A stretch of DNA of 64,000 nt from Bacillus sp. EB01 (GCF_000613125.1 NZ_HG964497.1:3727037-3791036); one strand, 5' to 3'; shown: positions 44,565 through 54,199, numbered from the stretch's first letter. Translations and numbers: made by a program. Notes: generated from the letters alone by a model not told the origin.

Positions 44565-45173
44565 TCAATCCTGCTTTTCGCTGGCAATCGTCAATCTTCG
44601 TTCAATCTGTTTCCCTGCCAGCCACAGGATGAAAATGACTATCAACACAATGAGTGTTCTGAGCGGCTGAGTGAATAGGGAACGAATATCAGCTCCGATA
44701 AAGCTAATCATAAAAATCATCGCCATTTTTCCGGCAACAACAGCGAGCATATACTGTTTGGTGCTGACGTTTGAAAGGCCGGCGACTATATTAACGACCG
44801 CTGAAGGAGTAAATGGAAAACACAGCAGCAAAAACAATGGTCCAAATCCATGTCGTTCCACCCATTTCATCAACTTCCTGACAGTTGAATGCTTTTGCAG
44901 AAATGACAGGAATCGCCTTTGTCCGTATTTCCTAAATATAAAGAATACAAGAAATGCCCCAATGCACGCTCCTACCCAGGAGTATAAAAAGCCCAGCCAC
45001 AGGCCGAAAGCACTTGCATTGGCCATGACAAATAGAAACAAAGGCAGAAATGGCAGAAACGCCTCAAGCATTGGTAATACAATCCCGGGTATAGGCCCGA
45101 AAGACTTGTATTCACGGATCAATTCCATGATATTCTCAAGTGTAAACCATGATTTTAATAATTCAGCATCCAT
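44565..45173 (-). CDS. yhjE: TVP38/TMEM64 (DedA-like) membrane protein YhjE
   Basis: This 202-residue protein has about five to six membrane segments. The SNARE-associated/VTT motif runs through FLVFFIFRKYGQRRFLSFLQKH and GFGPLFLLLCFPFTPSAVVNIVAGLS. VTT proteins are lipid scramblases or small-ion linked in some organisms, and the role in Bacillus is unclear. It starts ATG 45173 behind AAGGAG, 21 bases before sipV, so the two are one operon. Confidence 0.88.
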   Translation of the reverse strand: MDAELLKSWFTLENIMELIREYKSFGPIPGIVLPMLEAFLPFLPLFLFVMANASAFGLWLGFLYSWVGACIGAFLVFFIFRKYGQRRFLSFLQKHSTVRKLMKWVERHGFGPLFLLLCFPFTPSAVVNIVAGLSNVSTKQYMLAVVAGKMAMIFMISFIGADIRSLFTQPLRTLIVLIVIFILWLAGKQIERRLTIASEKQD

Positions 45174-45292
45174 TTGAAACTCCTTATTGCCAGCTTTCTT
45201 TTTTATATCCTTTTTGGGGCATATTTAATCTTTTTTAAAAAAACTTAACCATTTTGTAATATCGTTTTTAAATTCACCACAACTTCTAACGC

Positions 45293-46228
45293 CTATTTTT
45301 GAATGAATTCATGAAGGGCTTGTTTGTTTTTTTCCAAATCCAGTTGCAGGACCAACCCATCGCCGCTTACTCTTGCATCGGTATAACCGTTCTTGACTGG
45401 AATTCGAAGAGTTTCAATAGTACCTCTCCCGCCTTTCACAAAATCCATTGCCATAGAAATCATATCTCCCGTGTTCACATTCGTGTTGACAAAGGGCTGG
45501 ACGACCCCAATCAGTTTTGGAAGCTTTGGAAGCATTTCAATGCTGGACAATTCCCCAGCTACCTTGCTCACAACCTTTTGCTGGCGTTCGACTCTGCCAA
45601 AATCGCCGACCGCATCATTCCTGAATCTGACATAGCCGAGTAAATGCTTTCCATCAAGCCTTTGCACGCCTGGCTCAAGCGTAACGCCAATGTATTTTTC
45701 CATTCTTTTTTCCACATCGATTTCTACACCTTGGGGGAATGCTTCATCAATAAGCTGGACGAACCCCTCAAAATCCACAATCGCATAATATTGCAAATCA
45801 ATATCAAAGTTTTCCTTAATGGTTTGCCGCATCAACTCCGGGCCGCCCTCAAGAAAGGCCCTGTTAATTTTATGCTTACCGTGTCCTGGTATTTCCACAT
45901 AACTGTCCCGCATTATCGATGTTAGCTTATATGTGCCTTTGTCCTCATTGTAATGGGCAATCATGATCGTATCCGCCCTAGAGTTTTCATCTCCGCGTGC
46001 GTCGCTGCCCAATAGAAGGATATTCGTTCCCCCATACTGGTCTTTTTTACCGGAAAATTTATATTCTACTTTTTCTTTATTGCCGATTTTCTCTAACGAT
46101 TGATTGACGCCCTGCCTATATTGAATATACGAATATGCCGCAATACTAACAAAAAGAAGGAGCAGGACGGTTAAAAACGGCTTCCAAAAACGCTTCTTTT
46201 TTTGACCGTGCCTCTGTTCATACCTCAT
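45293..46228 (-). CDS. LytR-CpsA-Psr family cell wall ligase
   Basis: This 311-residue protein has an N-terminal cytoplasmic basic segment and a membrane helix (FLTVLLLLFVSIAAYSYIQY). The extracellular LCP domain has ILLLGSDARGDENSRADTIMI, SIMRDSYVEIPGHGKHKINRAF and GYVRFRNDAVGDFGRVERQQ. The Asp and Arg residues that bind the polyprenyl pyrophosphate are all present. Such enzymes attach wall teichoic acid or other glycopolymers to peptidoglycan. Which LCP paralogue it is (TagT/U/V type) cannot be told. Confidence 0.9.
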   Translation of the reverse strand: MRYEQRHGQKKKRFWKPFLTVLLLLFVSIAAYSYIQYRQGVNQSLEKIGNKEKVEYKFSGKKDQYGGTNILLLGSDARGDENSRADTIMIAHYNEDKGTYKLTSIMRDSYVEIPGHGKHKINRAFLEGGPELMRQTIKENFDIDLQYYAIVDFEGFVQLIDEAFPQGVEIDVEKRMEKYIGVTLEPGVQRLDGKHLLGYVRFRNDAVGDFGRVERQQKVVSKVAGELSSIEMLPKLPKLIGVVQPFVNTNVNTGDMISMAMDFVKGGRGTIETLRIPVKNGYTDARVSGDGLVLQLDLEKNKQALHEFIQK

Positions 46229-46369
46229 TAAGACCCCACCATTCCAGAAAAATGATTGTCTCCCTTATTAGGGGCTATAGGTCCATTCTATCAATTATTG
46301 TTGCTGTTTGCCTAATTTAGGCGAATGATGGCAGGATTCAGGCTTTTTTTTGAAGGTCTTCAAAGGTAA

Positions 46370-46391
46370 AAAGCCGCAAATGTGCGGCTTT
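46370..46391 (-). terminator. Terminator of the S9 peptidase gene
   Basis: AAAAGCCGCA and TGCGGCTTTC form a stem around a short loop, and the minus strand continues TTTTTACC. It lies 12 bases beyond the stop. Confidence 0.75.
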
Positions 46392-46402
46392 CTGCAATCT
46401 TC

Positions 46403-48385
46403 TTATTTTAGATATTGGTCAAACCAGTCAGCGATATAATTGAGCCGCGCAATTCTCAAATTGGGTTTGCCGCTCCTTGACAGCTCATGGTTAGATTCAG
46501 GGAAACGGACGAATTTAGCTTCTTTGCCAAGCCGCTTCATTGCGATGAAAAGCTGCTCGGCCTGCTCAATTGGGCACCGGTAATCTTTTTCACTATGAAG
46601 AATCAATAAAGGTGTTTCAATATTTTTGACATAGGCAAGCGGTGAATGTTTCCATAGCTTCTCAATATCCTCAAGACCGGAACCGATTTGCCACTCAGTG
46701 AAATAGTAGCCAATATCGCTGACACCGTAAAAGCTGACCCAGTTAGAAATCGAACGCTGGGTCACAGCAGCCTTAAAGCGGTTTGTCTGACCGACAATCC
46801 AGTTCGTCATGAAGCCGCCATAGCTTCCTCCGGTTACTCCCAGCCTGTTTTCATCAATAAAATCATATGTTTCAAGTGCATAATCAACTGCCGCCATTAC
46901 ATCCTGGTAATCTCCGCCGCCATAGTCGCCGCGCACTGCATTAACATGCTCCTGGCCATAGCCATGGCTTCCACGAGGATTTATGTAAAGAACAGCGTAT
47001 CCTCTCGAAGAAAGGATTTGGAATTCATTCATATAGGAGTTCCCATACATTGCATGCGGTCCGCCATGGATTTCAAGGATAAGCGGATATTTTTTTCCTT
47101 CCTCAAAGCCTGCCGGTTTCATAATCCAGCCGTTCAGGAAGTGGCCTTCACTTCCTTCAAACGTGAGCGGTTCCGCTTTTGAGAGAGTCCTACCCGTAAG
47201 GAATGACTCATTTACAGACGTCAGTCTTATGAGAGTGCCATCCGTTATCGTGAGCATGAACAAATCCCCTGGCTCGTGCGGCTTGCTGATGGCAACTGCA
47301 GCCCGCTGGTTTTTACTGTCTACTGACAGGCCATATACATGCTGGTCACCAAGCAGCGCCGGGTACAGTTCGCCTTCTGTATTCCCATAATAAACAACTG
47401 TATTGCCAAGGTCGCTTGCGATAAAATAAAAACTGCTGTTATCGTCAGCCCAGATAAAGCCGGGCGACACTGCACCCTGATGGAAATCGGCAGCTACGGT
47501 ATCACTAGCCGTGGCGTCAAGCCCCTCAGTCATGCAGGTAAATACCTTTGTTTCCAAGTCATACACCCAGACGCGAGCGAGTGTTGCATTTTGGAACGTT
47601 CTTCCCTGGCCAATCAATCCAAGCTTCCGGCCATCCGGAGACCAGGATGCTTGCCAGAATGAAACATCCCCTGTCTCCAGCTGTGTTAATTCCGCTGTTT
47701 CAATATTGAAAAGATATAGCCCGAGCGTAAAAGATTGATCCTTGTCTTCGGTGAGATCAGCACCTATTGCCAATGTTTTGCCGTCCGGCGACCAGCAGTG
47801 GAGGTGATAATCTTCCTTACCGTCGGTCATCTGGCTGACTTCACCTGTCTCTACATCAACAACCGCAATTTGCGAATAATTCCCCTTCCAGAATCCAGAA
47901 GAATCGGACTTGTACTTCATTCTCGTTACTTCAAGAGGCTCCAATTCCTTTTCTTTTTTCTCATCTTGCTTGTCAGTTGCTTTCTTTCCTGTTTCAACCG
48001 ACACCTGAAAGGCAATCCTGGTACCATCGGGTGACCATACCGGTCTGCCCGCGCCATTTTCAAGGTCGGTCAGCATTCTTGCTTCCCCTCCAGCTGCGTT
48101 GACAACATATAATTGATTTTTGCCGCTTCGGTTTGAAACAAAAGCCAGCTTTGTCCCATCTGGTGACCAGCGTGGCGAATGATCCCTATGCTTTCCATAA
48201 GTCCATTGAACAGGGCTGGCTTGTCCCTCCGTGCCCACTATAAAAATATTTGAGTAATACTCTTTCTTTTCACTGCATATTCCGGTTTCTGTATAGGCGC
48301 ATAGCGTCCCATCTGGTGAAAGCTGCGGGTCAACCGCCGATTTAAGTTCAAGTAAATCCTCTGATTTAATACCTGTAAAGCCCAT
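46403..48385 (-). CDS. S9 family prolyl oligopeptidase-type serine peptidase (YuxL-like)
   Basis: The product is 660 residues from ATG 48385 (MGFTGIKSEDLLELKSAVDP), with GAAGGTGGG upstream. The N-terminal beta-propeller has repeated WSPDG motifs (SPRWSPDGTKLAF and others). The C-terminal alpha/beta hydrolase has nucleophile Ser in TGGSYGGFMTNW, the Asp in LILHSEKDYRCP and the His in PESNHELSRSG. No signal peptide, so it is cytoplasmic. It cleaves acylaminoacyl- or prolyl-type peptides by family analogy. Confidence 0.9.
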   Translation of the reverse strand: MGFTGIKSEDLLELKSAVDPQLSPDGTLCAYTETGICSEKKEYYSNIFIVGTEGQASPVQWTYGKHRDHSPRWSPDGTKLAFVSNRSGKNQLYVVNAAGGEARMLTDLENGAGRPVWSPDGTRIAFQVSVETGKKATDKQDEKKEKELEPLEVTRMKYKSDSSGFWKGNYSQIAVVDVETGEVSQMTDGKEDYHLHCWSPDGKTLAIGADLTEDKDQSFTLGLYLFNIETAELTQLETGDVSFWQASWSPDGRKLGLIGQGRTFQNATLARVWVYDLETKVFTCMTEGLDATASDTVAADFHQGAVSPGFIWADDNSSFYFIASDLGNTVVYYGNTEGELYPALLGDQHVYGLSVDSKNQRAAVAISKPHEPGDLFMLTITDGTLIRLTSVNESFLTGRTLSKAEPLTFEGSEGHFLNGWIMKPAGFEEGKKYPLILEIHGGPHAMYGNSYMNEFQILSSRGYAVLYINPRGSHGYGQEHVNAVRGDYGGGDYQDVMAAVDYALETYDFIDENRLGVTGGSYGGFMTNWIVGQTNRFKAAVTQRSISNWVSFYGVSDIGYYFTEWQIGSGLEDIEKLWKHSPLAYVKNIETPLLILHSEKDYRCPIEQAEQLFIAMKRLGKEAKFVRFPESNHELSRSGKPNLRIARLNYIADWFDQYLK

Positions 48386-48607
48386 TCCAGTTCCCACCTT
48401 CTTTGTTGGTTACAAAATTATTTCGACAACAGAAATAGTTTTCCTGCAAAAATAATTCGTAATTTTAAATTTTTCTGCATACTCTAACAGAAAACAACTA
48501 TAACGGAAGCGAATCAAGATATATTCATCATTTCCTTATTGCGAATTCATCTTGAATTTCGTATGATAAATACGAACAAATGTTCCGTTTTTGAAGGAGG
48601 TGCCCAG

Positions 48608-49051
48608 ATGACAAGAATACCTGAAAAAGACCGTGATATCATGGAACTGGCCATTTATTTGCCAATGGTACTGACAATTCTTAACAGAGATCTAGGTGTT
48701 ATTGAAAATAGCCCATTCAAGCTTAAAAAGCCTTATAAGGAATTCGTTGAGGAAACAATGAAGGCTGTCCAGAAAGAACTTTCCGGGGTAAAAGCATACA
48801 TGAAGGCAAACAATCTGAAGGTGATGGAGACGAAACGGGACGAGGCATTTACCATGTTCCTGTTCCTTTACAATGGCTATGAAGAATACCATAACTATTT
48901 TAATCCCCGCATCCGAAATAGGGTACAGGAGTTAATGGAGTATTATTTTATTGGCAGACATCGTTCTGGCGAAGAGGCCGCAGCTAAACAGCATACTGGG
49001 AGCCCATCCGTCCAAGGGCCAAGCAGGTCAGGAATTTCAAGGGCTAAATAG
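48608..49051 (+). CDS. Conserved hypothetical protein (YhjD-like, tentative)
   Basis: The product is 147 residues from ATG 48608 (MTRIPEKDRDIMELAIYLPM), behind GGAGG with seven-base spacing. Longer starts have no ribosome site. It is mostly helical with conserved-looking aromatic positions (FLYNGYEEYHNYFNPRIRN). The last 30 residues are low-complexity (Gly, Ser, Gln, Ala). In B. subtilis yhjD lies between comK and yhjE, the same neighbourhood, but I assign it only by position and rough size. Convergent with comK. Confidence 0.6.
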   Translation: MTRIPEKDRDIMELAIYLPMVLTILNRDLGVIENSPFKLKKPYKEFVEETMKAVQKELSGVKAYMKANNLKVMETKRDEAFTMFLFLYNGYEEYHNYFNPRIRNRVQELMEYYFIGRHRSGEEAAAKQHTGSPSVQGPSRSGISRAK

Positions 49052-49061
49052 TTGGAGATAT

Positions 49062-49622
49062 CTATTCAATAAACTGGCCATATCTGCGATGCTGTTCAGA
49101 CGCTTCAAGGTGTCTCGGTCTATGCACTACATAATATGATTTTCGTTCCATTTGTTCAATTCGCTGCATAAGTTTTGTTCTGAGCAGGGCTGTTCGCAGA
49201 AGCTGATTTTTGAAGGAACTATAGGATACTGGAAGCGGATAGGACTGCTTGTTTTGAAATGTCACAACTGTATCGCCAACCGCGGTTCGTTCATGGTGCA
49301 TAACATGTTCATGGGATATCCAAATACATTCAGGGCGGCTTGGCGATGTTGTAGGGAAAAGGTAAATGAAATTAGTGGGGTCAACAACTATGGGGACTTT
49401 GTGGGTAATACCGATCAATTGCCTCGTTCCCTCCCTCCTGCCGTCAAAGGAACTCCCGAAATACTCGCAGCTTTTCCTGACAATTTCAAGCGGCTTGAAG
49501 GGAGAGATGAATTCATCTTCGAGTTCGAAAATTTGTGAATACACCTTGCTTCCATACACAAATGGCTTAATAAACATTGTGCACGGGTTAATCTCATATT
49601 CTTCTATTTGCTTCTGTTTCAC
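49062..49622 (-). CDS. comK: Competence transcription factor ComK
   Basis: This 186-residue protein matches ComK in length and pattern: EYEINPCTMFIKPFVYGSKVYSQI at the N-terminus, SCEYFGSSFDGRREGTRQLIG and FPTTSPSRPECIWISHEHV in the middle. In B. subtilis ComK is the master activator of DNA-uptake genes and binds AAAA-N5-TTTT boxes as a tetramer. The frame is intact, so competence is possible. It is divergent from the yhzC-like gene across an AT-rich 196-base region. Confidence 0.93.
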   Translation of the reverse strand: MKQKQIEEYEINPCTMFIKPFVYGSKVYSQIFELEDEFISPFKPLEIVRKSCEYFGSSFDGRREGTRQLIGITHKVPIVVDPTNFIYLFPTTSPSRPECIWISHEHVMHHERTAVGDTVVTFQNKQSYPLPVSYSSFKNQLLRTALLRTKLMQRIEQMERKSYYVVHRPRHLEASEQHRRYGQFIE

Positions 49623-49727
49623 ACTTTCAGCTCCTCGCTATTATGGATACTTGTCCATCATATCATTTCTTTTCCAAAATTTATCAAAACTAAAAGAAAG
49701 TTGCGAATTTATACACAATATCTATTT

Positions 49728-49740
49728 AAAAATATATTTT
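49728..49740. promoter_or_regulatory. Possible ComK AT-box in the comK upstream region
   Basis: AAAAATATATTTT fits the ComK AT-box AAAA-N5-TTTT. ComK needs two such boxes at set spacing, and I see only this one clearly, about 106 bases upstream of comK, so autoregulation is only suggested. Confidence 0.35.
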
Positions 49741-49818
49741 TCTGAAAATTAAAAATAATTAGTTGATTTTGATCCCCCCAACCAATATAATAAAAAAAAG
49801 CAGCAGGGAGGATTAAAA

Positions 49819-50052
49819 ATGAACGAAAAATCCTATACGGAATTAATGAAAATCGGCGCCATGAAAAAGGAAAAGGCTGAAGGATCACTCCAGGAAATGT
49901 ATGTTGAGATGCTGCTGAATGAAATCCAGCTAAACATTGAAAAGGAAAAATTGATGAAAAAGATCGATGAGTCACTGGAACAGCGTAACAAACTTGTATT
50001 TCTGGACTTAACTGGAAGCTTGAAGGAACTGAACAAACGATACGGAGCATAA
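49819..50052 (+). CDS. yhzC: IDEAL domain protein YhzC-like
   Basis: This 77-residue protein is mostly helical (MNEKSYTELMKIGAMKKEKAEG; YVEMLLNEIQLNIEKEKLMKKID). The middle MLLNEIQ...LMKKIDESLEQRNKLVF fits the IDEAL domain found in small Bacillus proteins and in ComK-neighbourhood genes. B. subtilis yhzC sits beside comK, as here. Function is unknown; related IDEAL proteins act in protein-protein contacts. Confidence 0.82.
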   Translation: MNEKSYTELMKIGAMKKEKAEGSLQEMYVEMLLNEIQLNIEKEKLMKKIDESLEQRNKLVFLDLTGSLKELNKRYGA

Positions 50053-50079
50053 AAGGCAGCCAATTTAGAGAATAAACGT

Positions 50080-50110
50080 AAATCCGCCTCAGGATTGGGG
50101 CGGATTTTTT
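50080..50110 (+). terminator. Terminator of the yhzC-like gene
   Basis: AAATCCGCC and GGCGGATTT enclose a 10-base loop and end in TTTTTT on the plus strand, 28 bases after the stop. Confidence 0.82.
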
Positions 50111-50202
50111 CTGACCTATTAGTAGCTTATTACTGAATCTGAATGACAGGTACTAAACTACGAAGTGCCATTCCCGCAAGTGGTTAATTTTTGCCTATAA
50201 GA

Positions 50203-50871
50203 TTATTTACTGTTCAGCGGCAATATGATTTCTCTGTCTTCATTCCTCGCCGAGTTTACAAGAGTTGAGACCTCGTAAAAATCAATTTTATTAGATGGAA
50301 ATGGTGTAAGCAGTGATGTTAATTCAAGCGGGTTGTCTACTGCCGGGTCTAGCCAAATTTTCTGCTGCTCCGGTTCGAGGATTGCTGGCATTCTATCATG
50401 GATGGCGGCTGTTTTTTCGTTTGCCTCTGTAGTAATGATCGTGCATGAAAAAATGGTTTTTCCATCCTTGTCCCAGCGGTCAAAGAGACCCGCAAAAGCA
50501 AACGGGACTGTATCCTTGCTGACAAACCGGTAAGGCTGCTTGGTTTTCCCCTCCCGTTTCCATTCAAAATAGCCATCCGCCGGGATTATGCATCTTCTCG
50601 TCTTCAAGGGATTTTTAAAACTTGGCTTCTCATGGACTGATTCAGCCCGGGCATTGATCATTTTATAGCCTATTTTTTCGTCATTTGCCCAATATGGAAT
50701 CAGGCCCCAGCGAAAATCCATCCCAACCCGCTTGCCGCCTCTGTTTACGATCGCAAGGATATCTGTTCCCGGCGCAATATTGTAACGCGGGTTCAAATCC
50801 CCGTCAAACTCGAAATCAAACTGCTGCATTAACGAATATACCTCAGTAATTAGCGAGAAACGTCCGCACAT
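50203..50871 (-). CDS. SOS response-associated protein (SRAP/YedK family)
   Basis: This 222-residue protein keeps the invariant N-terminus MCGRFSL, whose Cys2 becomes the catalytic residue that crosslinks to abasic sites in single-stranded DNA. The conserved NARAES and DRMPAIL (His in AAIHDRMP) segments and GYFEWKREG are also present. It protects abasic DNA in the HMCES/YedK family. No LexA box was recognised upstream. Confidence 0.9.
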   Translation of the reverse strand: MCGRFSLITEVYSLMQQFDFEFDGDLNPRYNIAPGTDILAIVNRGGKRVGMDFRWGLIPYWANDEKIGYKMINARAESVHEKPSFKNPLKTRRCIIPADGYFEWKREGKTKQPYRFVSKDTVPFAFAGLFDRWDKDGKTIFSCTIITTEANEKTAAIHDRMPAILEPEQQKIWLDPAVDNPLELTSLLTPFPSNKIDFYEVSTLVNSARNEDREIILPLNSK

Positions 50872-50934
50872 GGTACCTCATCCCCCATTCATGTTGCAAA
50901 AATTTTAACATGAATAAGTCCGAGAATGAAAGAA

Positions 50935-50957
50935 AACCCCTCAAGTGATGAGGGGTT
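50935..50957. terminator. Hairpin upstream of the SRAP gene
   Basis: AACCCCTC and GAGGGGTT pair around a short loop, with TTTTC following on the minus strand. It may stop transcription entering from the repeat region. Confidence 0.55.
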
Positions 50958-51042
50958 CAATCTATTTCCACTAACCCAGTGCATGAGTGTGGGCGGAATG
51001 GGCTTGGTTTCAATAAGCATCTCTAAATTAATTCTCTAATCA

Positions 51043-51560
51043 CACTTTTTCACCAAACAAATGAATCAGTTATAGTACTTTTCACTAGCCGGTCTCTGAG
51101 TAGTACTAGTGAACCCGAGGATGGTACTACTCAGAGTAGTACTAGAAATGACTATGCCGCTGCATCACACTTTTTCACCAAATGCATGAATCAGTCATAG
51201 CACTTTTCACTAGCCGGTCTCTGAGTAGTACTAGTGAACTCGAGGTGATAAATAGTAATACTCAGAGTAGTACTAGAAATGACTATGCCACCGCACAACA
51301 CTTTTTCACCAAACACACGGGTCAGTTATAGTACTTTTCACTAGCCAGTCTCTGAGTAGTACTAGTAAACTCGAAATGATATATAGTAATACTCAGAGTA
51401 GTACTAGAAATGACTATGCCGCCAAATCACACTTTTTCACCAAATACATGAAACAGTCATAGCACTTTTCACTAGCCGGTCTCGGAGTAGTACTGTGAAC
51501 TTGAGGTGACAAATAGTAATACTCAAAGTAAAACTAAAAACAACTCATAGCAGTAGCAAC
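51043..51560. repeat. Tandem ~130-bp palindromic repeat, cluster C (4 units)
   Basis: The 724-base gap between the SRAP and M14 genes holds four units beginning CACTTTTTCACC at 51043, 51168, 51299 and 51430 (periods 125, 131 and 131). Each has CACTAGCC-GGTCTCTGAGTAGTACTAGTGAAC, then a palindrome GTACTACTC-A-GAGTAGTAC or its variant, then AAATGACTATGCC. The fourth unit is degenerate. The remaining sequence at 50960-51040 shows nothing recognisable. No coding frame is supported. Confidence 0.88.
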
Positions 51561-51595
51561 TTTCTTTAACTATGCTGAACCCAGTAGACGACCTT

Positions 51596-52786
51596 TTACA
51601 AATACAACCCCGCAAGGAAGATTCCAAGGCTTTCTTCATAAATCTCATTGAATTGCTCAAGTGGAAGAGGATTCACCCCGCTGCCAAGCTCGACCGTAAA
51701 GCCAGGCCGACGCCAATCCTGGATGAACCAATCCTTGTAGCCTGCATAGCTCTCGATGGTTTTAACAGGTTCATAGCCGCTGACTCTTGCAAACTCGTTC
51801 ACCATAGTCTCGGATATAGCAGGCTCCAAATCTTCAAATCCCCAATAAATGACCTCTCCTTGGGTGTGGAAGGCTAGCACCCATGCAAAATCACGCCTCC
51901 TCGTCAGGTTGGCCATCGCAATAGCTTCAGGCTCGGATAATGGGCTTTCCCCACCGTAATCCCTTGGACCTGGTACCTTCGGATTCCGTGCGCGTTCCAG
52001 TTCCCATCTCGCTGGGAACTGGTCATTTAAATCAACACCCCGTAAATTGGCTTTCCAGTTTGAAAAGTCCGTGCTTCCATTGTTCCAGCCAACCACCCTG
52101 CTGTACCACGGGTCATTTGGCGGCAGCCCGTTGATGACCAGATGGACGCCATCCGGATTGACCATTGGAACCATCGAAAGGGTCGATTGCTGGTATAACG
52201 GAAAAACCGAAAGGCCGCGAATTCCCGTTTCATTTGTCAGAGCCAATAAATAGTCATTCAAAAAGGTCATTAGAACAGGCGTCGTAATCCATTCATTTGC
52301 GTGGAAAGATCCATTGTAATGAACCCGCTTGCTGCCATTTCCAATCAGCACCTCCGGTAGGCTCCGGCCGGCAACTGAATTGCCAATTGAAGAAACGCGG
52401 AAAAAAGGATAAACATTTTGCAGCCTTGAAAGATCGTTCATCATCGCTCCATGGTCATACTCTCGCCTGCCTTGGACAAGTCTCCATGTAATCCTGAGGG
52501 GAAGGAAAATGGTCTGTCCGACTAGAAGCCGGTTCGGATTCAGGCCTGGATTTACAAGCAGGATGGCATCGAGTGAAAGGTTTCTGCTCTGCGCAATTCG
52601 CCATAACGTATCTCCCGCCCTGATTTGATACCCGGTGGCAACAAAGCCTGGAATCCTGATTCTTTGCCCGACAGACAGGGCATCTGTGTTTATCCCTCTA
52701 TTCGAGTCAACAATAAGTTGCAGGGTAATTCTGAATAGCTGGCTGTAATACCAGAGTGTATCGCCTCTCCTAACCGTTACCTCCAT
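51596..52786 (-). CDS. LysM-M14 zinc peptidase (gamma-D-glutamyl-diamino acid endopeptidase type)
   Basis: The product is 396 residues from ATG 52786 (MEVTVRRGDTLWYYSQ), behind AAGGTGGGAAGAGG. Two LysM repeats (about 2-45 and 50-98, each starting with the GDTLW motif) precede an M14 carboxypeptidase domain. The zinc ligands are His/Glu of FHANEW and His of AFHTQGEV, and the catalytic Glu is in TVELGSG. Related Bacillus enzymes (endopeptidase I, YqgT-like) cut the stem peptide of spore or cell-wall peptidoglycan. No signal peptide is visible. Confidence 0.87.
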   Translation of the reverse strand: MEVTVRRGDTLWYYSQLFRITLQLIVDSNRGINTDALSVGQRIRIPGFVATGYQIRAGDTLWRIAQSRNLSLDAILLVNPGLNPNRLLVGQTIFLPLRITWRLVQGRREYDHGAMMNDLSRLQNVYPFFRVSSIGNSVAGRSLPEVLIGNGSKRVHYNGSFHANEWITTPVLMTFLNDYLLALTNETGIRGLSVFPLYQQSTLSMVPMVNPDGVHLVINGLPPNDPWYSRVVGWNNGSTDFSNWKANLRGVDLNDQFPARWELERARNPKVPGPRDYGGESPLSEPEAIAMANLTRRRDFAWVLAFHTQGEVIYWGFEDLEPAISETMVNEFARVSGYEPVKTIESYAGYKDWFIQDWRRPGFTVELGSGVNPLPLEQFNEIYEESLGIFLAGLYL

Positions 52787-52893
52787 GCCTCTTCCCACCT
52801 TTAAAAACATGCATTCCCCAAACTATATGTGTGAATTTCGCGAATTATCCCCGTTACCGAAAGGGCATAGGCAGGGTGCATTTTTCTAAAATA

Positions 52894-52919
52894 GAAAAAG
52901 GCCGAGTTAGCCCCGGCCC
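52894..52919 (-). terminator. Terminator of the M48 peptidase gene
   Basis: On the minus strand GGCCG and CGGCC pair around AGTTAGCCC-like loop sequence, followed by TTTTTC. It lies just beyond the M48 stop. Confidence 0.7.
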
Positions 52920-52924
52920 AAACT

Positions 52925-54199
52925 TTATTCGTTCTTCTTATGCTTGATTTCATATTCCTCAAGCATGGTAATGCGCTCTAACATGGTCGGATGACCATAT
53001 CGAAATATCTTGACCAGAAATGGAGGGTTTACCTGGCTAAGTCCGCTGCGGGTCAGTTCCTGGAAGCTGCCGATTGCTGCCTGAGGATTTTTTGTCATAT
53101 TGATCGCATACGTATCTGCCCGGTTTTCCTGATAACGGGAAACGGCATTTGAGACGGGGCTCGAAATGAACATCAGCATCGACAGGATGACGAGGATGAG
53201 CGGCAGGCTGCGAATATCATCTGCTGATGAAATCTTCACTTCATTGCCCCATTTTTCTAGTACCCGCTTCATAATAACCTGAACAAGGTATAAACCGAAA
53301 AGCGATAGAAGCAAGTATCCCGCTATTCCAATATACAGATGCTTCTCGACATAGTGGGCCATTTCATGGGCCATTATGAAGAGAATTTGGTCATCATCAA
53401 GGCGGTTAAGCGTCGTATCCCAGAGGACGATCCGCGAATTGGACCCAATCCCGTTAACGTATGCATTCATTGCGTTCGTTTTTTCCGCCATATTCACTTC
53501 GTACACATGCTCGGCGGGTATATGGGCCTGGCTTGCCAGATTAAGGATTTTGGCTTCGAGATCTTTGTTTTTAAGCGGATAGAAATCATTGTATAACGGA
53601 TCAATGATCACAGGCTGCAGGAACATCATGAACAGCGTAAATGGAATGGTCAGAAGCCATGCCGGCAGCCACCAGCGCTTCGGAAATTTTTTTAACAAAA
53701 AGTAAAGTACCGGGATGATAATCAATAGGGTTGCATAGTTGACCCAAAAATCAATCAATTCGTCCTTCATCCAGGATGGAATGGTTTGGGTTGAAATATT
53801 ATAGGTCCTTGACAGCTTGTAACCAATATAGCTTAGCGGAAGCGCGGCTGCATACCCTGCAAGCGATAACCAGAACAAGTAAATCGGTGTTCTTAGAAAC
53901 TTTCTTGGAGCGGATTCGTCAGCCCAGCGTTTAAAGCAGGTATTGAGCCCTGTCAGCATAATTAAAATGTAAAATAGCCATTCCCATGGGGATGCCAGGA
54001 AAAACAGCATATTCCTTATCTTTGAATACTCTTCAGTCAATTCAAGTTCGCGTCCATTCAGGAATGTCGCGGGGTCCGCACTTGTCCCCTGGTATTCAAA
54101 CGGAAGGGCAGAACTTGAAAAATGGAACAAGTACCAATAAAAGAAAAGCCCGTAGAGCGCAAAAGCCAGGATTGCAAATGCCCCCATTTTCCTTGCCAT
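52925..54199 (-). CDS. yhfN: M48 family membrane metallopeptidase (YhfN/Ste24 type)
   Basis: This 424-residue protein has about seven membrane helices. The zinc-binding motif HEMAH lies in FIMAHEMAHYVEKH at about 280, and the third ligand Glu is in YQENRADTYAINM. The layout matches CAAX-type Ste24 proteases and B. subtilis YhfN. Substrate unknown. It starts ATG 54199 behind AAGGAGG. Confidence 0.9.
   Translation of the reverse strand: MARKMGAFAILAFALYGLFFYWYLFHFSSSALPFEYQGTSADPATFLNGRELELTEEYSKIRNMLFFLASPWEWLFYILIMLTGLNTCFKRWADESAPRKFLRTPIYLFWLSLAGYAAALPLSYIGYKLSRTYNISTQTIPSWMKDELIDFWVNYATLLIIIPVLYFLLKKFPKRWWLPAWLLTIPFTLFMMFLQPVIIDPLYNDFYPLKNKDLEAKILNLASQAHIPAEHVYEVNMAEKTNAMNAYVNGIGSNSRIVLWDTTLNRLDDDQILFIMAHEMAHYVEKHLYIGIAGYLLLSLFGLYLVQVIMKRVLEKWGNEVKISSADDIRSLPLILVILSMLMFISSPVSNAVSRYQENRADTYAINMTKNPQAAIGSFQELTRSGLSQVNPPFLVKIFRYGHPTMLERITMLEEYEIKHKKNE

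Noticed and set aside
48951-49051. Frameshift or readthrough at the C-terminus of the YhjD-like gene
   Set aside because: The low-complexity tail could be a shifted end, but no alternative frame continues the conserved part, so the frame is kept as read.
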